This document shows, piece by piece, positions 25,857 to 31,834 of a stretch of 31,834 nt of DNA. Position 1 is the stretch's first letter. Each line of letters begins with the position of its first letter. Made by a program: the position numbers and the translations under genes. Source of the DNA: Caldilineae bacterium (lineage in GTDB: Bacteria; Chloroflexota; Anaerolineae; JAAEKA01); assembly GCA_020634555.1 (NCBI GenBank), contig JACKBK010000037.1, positions 1 through 31,834 of the forward strand, in the 5' to 3' direction. The notes beneath the pieces are model-generated. The model was not told where the DNA came from. It saw only the letters and a list, made by a program, of their open reading frames with translations, and made no database searches.

Positions 25857-25877
25857 TCTCAAGCTCGACAAAGCACG

Positions 25878-27881
<2,004 letters not shown>

Positions 27882-27916
27882 ATGAGTTCTCCTCTGTTAT
27901 CCGCAGCCGTTCTGGT

Positions 27917-29851
27917 CTACTCGAACGTCAGCATCGTGGCTTCTTCAGGCTCGACCTCGACATCGCTGACGAGCTGCGAGTTGTAGATCTCGGCGTAGAT
28001 GGCGCTGTCCTCCAGCAGGTCGGCGTGCTTGCCGCTGGCCACAATGCGCCCCTTCTCCAGAACCAGGATCTGGTCAGCGCTGACAACGGTGCTGATGCGC
28101 TGGGCGATGACAAAGCTGGTGCGCCCCTTCATCAGCAGGTCCAGCGCCTTCTGAATGTGGTACTCGGTCTCCAGGTCCACGGCGCTGGTCGAGTCGTCCA
28201 GGATCAGCAGTTGCGGATCGAGCAGCAGCGCGCGGGCGATGGCGATACGTTGCTTCTGGCCGCCGCTCAGGGTCTGGCCGCGCTCGCCCACGGGCGTATC
28301 GTAGCCGTCCGGGAAGGACATGATGAAGTCGTGGGCTGCCGCCGCGCGCGCTGCGGCCGTGACATCATCCAGCGTTGCATCGGGCTTACCAAAGGCGATG
28401 TTGTCCCGGATGGTGCCGGTGAACAGGGTCGTCTCCTGCAGGACGATGCCGATCTGCGAGCGCAGCGTTTCAAGCTGCACCTGACTGATGTCGTGCCCGT
28501 CGATCGTCACCTTGCCCTCGGTGGGATCGTAGAAACGCGGGATCAGGTTGATGATGGTGGTCTTGCCGGATCCGGTAGCACCCAGCAGCGCGACGGTCTG
28601 GCCTGGCTCCGCCTCGAAGCTGACGTCAGACAGTACGGGATCGCCGCCGCTGTAGTAGCGGAAGGTTACATTTTCAAATTTGACGCGGCCCTGCACCTCC
28701 GGCAGCGCGACGGCGTCGGGCGCGTTGGTCACCTCGTTCTCCGTGTCGAGAATCTCAAAGACACGAGTGGCGGAGGCCGACGCCTGCGACATCTGGGTGA
28801 TGATGATGCCAAGCTGAGCCAGCGGCAGGAAGATAAAGATCAGATAGATGCTGAACTCTTGATATTGGCCGAGTGTTAGCGTGCCGCCAATGATCTGCCG
28901 TCCGCCGAAGTATAGCACCAGTGCCTGCCCGATGTTGGCGATCAGAAAAACAACGGGGAAGAGAAAGCTGAAGGTCCGCGCCACTGTGATCTGCTGATCC
29001 ATCAGGGAATCGGCGGCCACATCGAACTTGCGCTGCTCCGATTTCTCTCTGGTGAAAGCCTTGATGACCTTGATGCCGGCCAGATTCTCCTGCAGGACGG
29101 TGTTCAGCGCCGACAGCCGCTGCTGAACTTTGACAAACAGCGGCTGGCTGACCTTGCCAAAGATCATAAACGCGCCCAGCGCCAGCGGCAGGATTGGCAG
29201 CACCACCAGCGTCAACCTGGCGTTGGTGTTGAACAGAATGATCAGCGTGCCAACCAACAGGAACACTGCGCCTATGGCCTGCAACAACCCCTGGCCGATA
29301 AACAGGCGTACCTTTTCCACGTCGTCGGTGGCGCGTACCATCAACTGGCCGGTCTGGTTGCGGTCATGGTAGGAAAAGGACAGCTTGGAGATCTTGGCGA
29401 ACAGGTCGTTGCGCATGTCAAACGCAACGCTCTGCGAGTTGCGTTCACTGGTGAAGGCCTGGCCAAAGGCGAAGAAACCGCGCACCGCGGCAAACAGAAC
29501 GATCAAGATCCCCGAGGTGATCAGCATCTGTTCGGCGTTGTTGAACAGATTGAGCAGTTGCGCCTCAGTGTAGCCGATCTGATCGAACATCGCCGGCTGA
29601 ACAGCCGCCGGTATCTTGTCCAGGTTGGGAACAACGTTCTCCGCGATAACACCGCCGGTGATGGCATCGATGATGTTCCCGACCATCTTGGGTACCAGTA
29701 GCTGTGCCAGAGTTGCAAAGAACAGAAAGATATACGGCACCAGCGCCTGCATCCTGTAGCTCGACAGATAGCGGATAGCCCGCCCCAACGAGCTGCGTTG
29801 GCCGGGTTCCTTGGATCGTCCCCGGCGTTTTGTGGACATTGAAGCCTGCAA
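27917..29851 (-). CDS. ABC exporter half-transporter, degenerate-site subunit
   Basis: This 644-residue half-transporter has six membrane helices and a nucleotide-binding domain: Walker A GATGSGKTT (near 422), signature LSGGQ (near 526), Walker B LLILDDSTSAVD (near 550) and switch VIAQRIST (near 580). The catalytic Glu after Walker B is Asp, and the H-loop His is Gln, the two substitutions known from degenerate sites of heterodimeric exporters. It pairs with the downstream gene, 35 bases on. Translation probably starts at TTG (29851), eight bases after GAGGAG; the ATG at 29839 is too far from it. The marR stop lies five bases before this start. Substrate unknown; the linkage to MarR suggests efflux of a small toxic or signalling compound. 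Confidence 0.92.
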   Translation of the reverse strand: MQASMSTKRRGRSKEPGQRSSLGRAIRYLSSYRMQALVPYIFLFFATLAQLLVPKMVGNIIDAITGGVIAENVVPNLDKIPAAVQPAMFDQIGYTEAQLLNLFNNAEQMLITSGILIVLFAAVRGFFAFGQAFTSERNSQSVAFDMRNDLFAKISKLSFSYHDRNQTGQLMVRATDDVEKVRLFIGQGLLQAIGAVFLLVGTLIILFNTNARLTLVVLPILPLALGAFMIFGKVSQPLFVKVQQRLSALNTVLQENLAGIKVIKAFTREKSEQRKFDVAADSLMDQQITVARTFSFLFPVVFLIANIGQALVLYFGGRQIIGGTLTLGQYQEFSIYLIFIFLPLAQLGIIITQMSQASASATRVFEILDTENEVTNAPDAVALPEVQGRVKFENVTFRYYSGGDPVLSDVSFEAEPGQTVALLGATGSGKTTIINLIPRFYDPTEGKVTIDGHDISQVQLETLRSQIGIVLQETTLFTGTIRDNIAFGKPDATLDDVTAAARAAAAHDFIMSFPDGYDTPVGERGQTLSGGQKQRIAIARALLLDPQLLILDDSTSAVDLETEYHIQKALDLLMKGRTSFVIAQRISTVVSADQILVLEKGRIVASGKHADLLEDSAIYAEIYNSQLVSDVEVEPEEATMLTFE

Positions 29852-29856
29852 GATAG

Positions 29857-30321
29857 CTACTCCTCTCGTTCTTCCTTATCAATTTCCATACGCCTGGCGG
29901 CATCTGTCAGAGCGGCCAGGGCGATTACAATTGTCTCTTGTTGATCCGGCGAAAGCATCCGGGTCAGATCCGAAATCCAACGAAGGCGAACATCGATGCC
30001 TTCCTTCACCAACGAATGTCCCTTTTCCGTCAACTGCACCATTCGCACGCGGCGGTCAGCAGGGTGCACCACACGTTCGACCAACCCCTGTTGCTCCAGC
30101 CGGTCGACCATTTGGCTGGCAGCCGGATTGGACACGCCGAGTTGTTGAGCGATGTCGGAAATACCGCAGCCACCGCGATAGTGCAAACGAAAAAGGGTGG
30201 AGACCTGCGGCATGGATAATCCCCAGCCGCGCATGAATTCATGAAAATCGCGCATCGATCGGCGCATGAACAGATGCGTCCATTCCGTCATCACTTCGGT
30301 GAAGCTGTTTGTGTCAGTCAT
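29857..30321 (-). CDS. MarR-family transcriptional regulator
   Basis: This 154-residue protein has an N-terminal dimerisation helix, then the winged helix: GISDIAQQLGVSNPAASQMVDRL (recognition helix) and the wing RVVHPADRRVRMVQLTEKG with its conserved DRR. A long C-terminal helix completes the dimer. MarR proteins repress adjacent efflux genes and release DNA on ligand binding. It is the first gene of a three-gene unit with the two ABC genes, and a matching inverted repeat covers its promoter, so autorepression is very likely. The start at 30321 has AGGA close by (three to four bases), rather near; the in-frame Met further in would cut helix 1. Confidence 0.93.
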   Translation of the reverse strand: MTDTNSFTEVMTEWTHLFMRRSMRDFHEFMRGWGLSMPQVSTLFRLHYRGGCGISDIAQQLGVSNPAASQMVDRLEQQGLVERVVHPADRRVRMVQLTEKGHSLVKEGIDVRLRWISDLTRMLSPDQQETIVIALAALTDAARRMEIDKEEREE

Positions 30322-30346
30322 ACATCCTGCCGTCCAAGATTGTTAC

Positions 30347-30377
30347 TTAAGCACCCCTTACAGTTAAGGGCGCTTAA
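30347..30377. promoter_or_regulatory. Inverted-repeat operator for the MarR regulator
   Basis: TTAAGCACCCCTTA (30347-30360) and TTAAGGGCGCTTAA (30364-30377) form a 14-bp imperfect inverted repeat with a 3-base gap. It touches the -10 box and covers the likely transcription start. A further half-like AAGTAAGGGG lies at 30404-30413, in the -35 region. Confidence 0.65.
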
Positions 30378-30405
30378 ATATAAAGCACGCTAAAGGAACG
30401 TGCAA
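30377..30405 (-). promoter_or_regulatory. Promoter of the marR-ABC-ABC operon
   Basis: On the minus strand TTGCAC (30405-30400) and TATATT (30382-30377) are separated by exactly 17 bases. This is the only promoter needed for the three tightly spaced genes. Confidence 0.7.
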
Positions 30406-30648
30406 GTAAGGGGTCTTCCAATTCCTGAGTGGCATGATGAGAATCGTTTCGTTGCAGACATGTATTGACGAAAGGCGAAAGGTGTTCATGATCCCTGGCA
30501 TGACGCCTGCGGACATTCGATCAGGCAAGTTGCGTTCGGCAATTCAGCGGCCAGGAAACAACAACTTGATCTGAGGATACCAACAGAATGTGAAGGAAAT
30601 TCGAAGAACAGTTTGAAAAGACGCTAGAATTTAATTGCGGCAATCCCC

Positions 30649-30677
30649 TTGCCGAAACGCCACCACGATGCTAGAAT
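30649..30677 (+). promoter_or_regulatory. Promoter for the CDP-alcohol phosphatidyltransferase gene
   Basis: TTGCCG (30649-30654) and TAGAAT (30672-30677) are 17 bases apart, giving a leader of about 60 bases. Between the MarR promoter and this point (30410-30645) I see no gene or clear structure. Confidence 0.6.
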
Positions 30678-30741
30678 GCAGGCATCCTATTGCACTGCCG
30701 CGCCGTCCCCGCCTTTCCAATTCACCTCAAGGAGCCATTGC

Positions 30742-31431
30742 ATGACGACCCCAAAGGACCATCAGCGCGTCAACGATATTCTGCTCGGACCAATTGAACG
30801 TCCGGCGCTGCGTTGGCTCGCTGCCCATTCTCCCGCCTGGATGACGCCCGATCATCTGACGGCCATCGGTACATTCGGCGCCTTCGTTATCTTTGCCAGC
30901 TACGCCCTGAGCGGGATCAATCCGGCGTTTCTTTGGTTGGCCAGCCTTGGCTTGCTGATCAACTGGTATGGCGACAGCCTGGATGGTACACTGGCGCGCT
31001 ATCGCAACATCCAGCGCCCCAAATATGGCTTTTTCGTCGATCATACCGTCGACGCGTTCAACGAGATGCTGATCGTGCTGGGCCTGGGTTTGTCGCCCTA
31101 TATCAGCTTCGACGTTGCGGCGCTTGCCCTTGTCGGCTATCTTCTCATGTCGGTCTTTGTCTATGTGCGCACCTTTGTCGATGGCGTTTTCCAGATCTCG
31201 TACAGCAAGTTCGGACCGACTGAAGTACGGGTGATTCTCGCGATCCTTAACACGCTCATGTTTTTCTTTGTCGCGCCGACCGTCACGCTGCCGTTCGGGA
31301 CAGTTACACTCTACGACGGTGTGGTTGGCCTGATCGCAGTGATTCTGATCGTCCTGTTTGTGGTTTCATCGTGGCAGAAGGCGAAGGAGCTCTCCCAGAT
31401 CGACCAGAGACCGGCATCGCCGACCCAGTAA
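30742..31431 (+). CDS. CDP-alcohol phosphatidyltransferase-family membrane enzyme
   Basis: This 229-residue integral membrane protein has the complete CDP-alcohol phosphotransferase signature: Asp78, Asp81-Gly82, Ala85-Arg86, Gly96, Asp100 and Asp104 in the span from GDSLDGTLARY to FFVDHTVDAF. About six membrane helices follow the usual pattern. The enzymes transfer a phosphoalcohol from a CDP-activated donor to an acceptor alcohol in phospholipid synthesis (phosphatidylglycerol-phosphate, phosphatidylinositol-phosphate and similar). The N-terminal amphipathic stretch (NDILLGPIERPALRWLAAHS) is typical. The spacing between Arg86 and Gly96 is one longer than the commonest form. AAGGAG lies seven bases before the ATG. 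Acceptor alcohol cannot be assigned. Confidence 0.92.
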   Translation: MTTPKDHQRVNDILLGPIERPALRWLAAHSPAWMTPDHLTAIGTFGAFVIFASYALSGINPAFLWLASLGLLINWYGDSLDGTLARYRNIQRPKYGFFVDHTVDAFNEMLIVLGLGLSPYISFDVAALALVGYLLMSVFVYVRTFVDGVFQISYSKFGPTEVRVILAILNTLMFFFVAPTVTLPFGTVTLYDGVVGLIAVILIVLFVVSSWQKAKELSQIDQRPASPTQ

Positions 31432-31466
31432 GCAAGGTTTATCGTAACTTCAACCAAGAGCATGTC

Positions 31467-31531
31467 GTCATTCCCGCGAAGGCGAGAATCCAGGGCTGTG
31501 AGACGCGGATTCTCACCTTCGCGGGAATGAC
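31467..31531. repeat. GTCATTCCCGCG-type palindromic repeat, full copy
   Basis: The arms GTCATTCCCGCGAAGG and CCTTCGCGGGAATGAC are perfect inverse complements, extended by GAGAATCC / GGATTCTC with one mismatch, around a loop of about 15 bases. It lies 35 bases after the phosphatidyltransferase stop, where it may also serve as a terminator-like hairpin. Confidence 0.85.
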
Positions 31532-31576
31532 AGGTGGTGAGTAGTAATGGTTTATCGTCAACAGGAGGATAGCGAA

Positions 31577-31834
31577 ATGAACGAACACCTAGAACTATGG
31601 GACCGGCCGGCCGCGGACGACGTGGTCATGATTGCAGGCTGGAACCAGTGGGCGGATGCGGGCAACATCTCCTCTGGCCTGCCTGCCTACTTAATCCAGC
31701 ACCTGAACGCGCCCCCCATCGGGCAGATGAATGTTGACCCCTGCTACTTCTTTCAGGTTCCCGGTACTCACCACTTCCTGCGGCCCGGCATCAAGCTGAA
31801 CGAGGGGATGCCGGTTACGCTGGAAGGCAGCACC
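31577..31834 (+). CDS. PAC2-family protein, 5' part (cut by window end)
   Basis: The first 86 codons of a PAC2 (proteasome-assembly-chaperone-like) protein are present. It opens MNEHLELWDRPAADDVVMIA, then GWNQWADAGNISSGLPAYLI, the family's conserved start, and continues with IGQMNVDPCYFFQ. Bacterial and archaeal members are thought to be ATP-grasp-associated or proteasome-related chaperones, but bacterial function is not established. AGGAGG is eight bases before the ATG. The frame is open to the last base of the window, so the C-terminus is outside. Confidence 0.85.
   Translation, partial: MNEHLELWDRPAADDVVMIAGWNQWADAGNISSGLPAYLIQHLNAPPIGQMNVDPCYFFQVPGTHHFLRPGIKLNEGMPVTLEGST

Overview
This is a GC-rich bacterial chromosome window of about 32 kb with no rRNA, tRNA, CRISPR array or transposase gene that I can see. 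The gene repertoire (molbindin, SLC13 carrier with RCK_C domains, paired ABC half-exporters with MarR, PAC2 protein, DUF4926, TumE- and VapC-type modules, dockerin-tailed secreted protein) and the many palindromic intergenic repeats suggest an uncultivated Chloroflexota (Anaerolineae/Caldilineae-like) genome. That assignment is inference from gene style, not from a marker tree.

Layout. 0.4-4.3 kb: housekeeping genes typA/bipA, a 69-aa molybdate-binding Mop protein on the opposite strand, and a sphingosine-1-phosphate-lyase-like PLP enzyme with a good promoter and a palindromic operator candidate. 4.3-7.7 kb: a visibly AT-richer accessory island with a TumE-type toxin-antitoxin pair, a membrane protein, a lipoprotein, and a decayed DUF4926/VapC module flanked by 91% identical direct repeats. 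7.8-9.7 kb (minus strand): a YugP-type zinc membrane protease and ornithine carbamoyltransferase. 9.8-17.8 kb (minus strand): two gene strings. The first runs MFS (Atg22/UMF1-like), a small protein, an SDR, then an SLC13-type carrier. The second runs a SnoaL-like protein, a large secreted beta-propeller/c-heme/dockerin protein, then TauE. The MFS, SLC13 and TauE genes all carry frameshifts.

18.2-25.0 kb (plus strand) is the most interesting part. A 196-bp MITE with perfect 19-bp inverted repeats and an 8-bp target duplication lies just upstream of a promoter. Then come a GlcD-GlcE fusion (glycolate-oxidase type), a divergent SHMT-like PLP enzyme, an alkaline-phosphatase-superfamily phosphodiesterase, two EutN/CcmL-type microcompartment vertex proteins (BMC-P) and a class II aldolase whose start overlaps the second BMC-P gene. 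No BMC-H or BMC-T shell gene is present. This is either a satellite of a sugar-phosphate/aldolase-type microcompartment encoded elsewhere or an unusual hexamer-free use of vertex proteins.

25.9-30.4 kb (minus strand): a MarR-controlled heterodimeric ABC exporter with one degenerate ATPase site, behind a promoter that overlaps an inverted-repeat operator. 30.7-31.8 kb (plus strand): a CDP-alcohol phosphatidyltransferase and a PAC2-family gene cut off by the window end. Several families of dispersed palindromic repeats (GTCATTCCCGCG-type, GGGAAA/TTTCCC-type, CGCGAAG-type, GCGTATT-type) occupy intergenic gaps, and one GATCGGT-type repeat has become coding sequence in the GlcD-GlcE linker.
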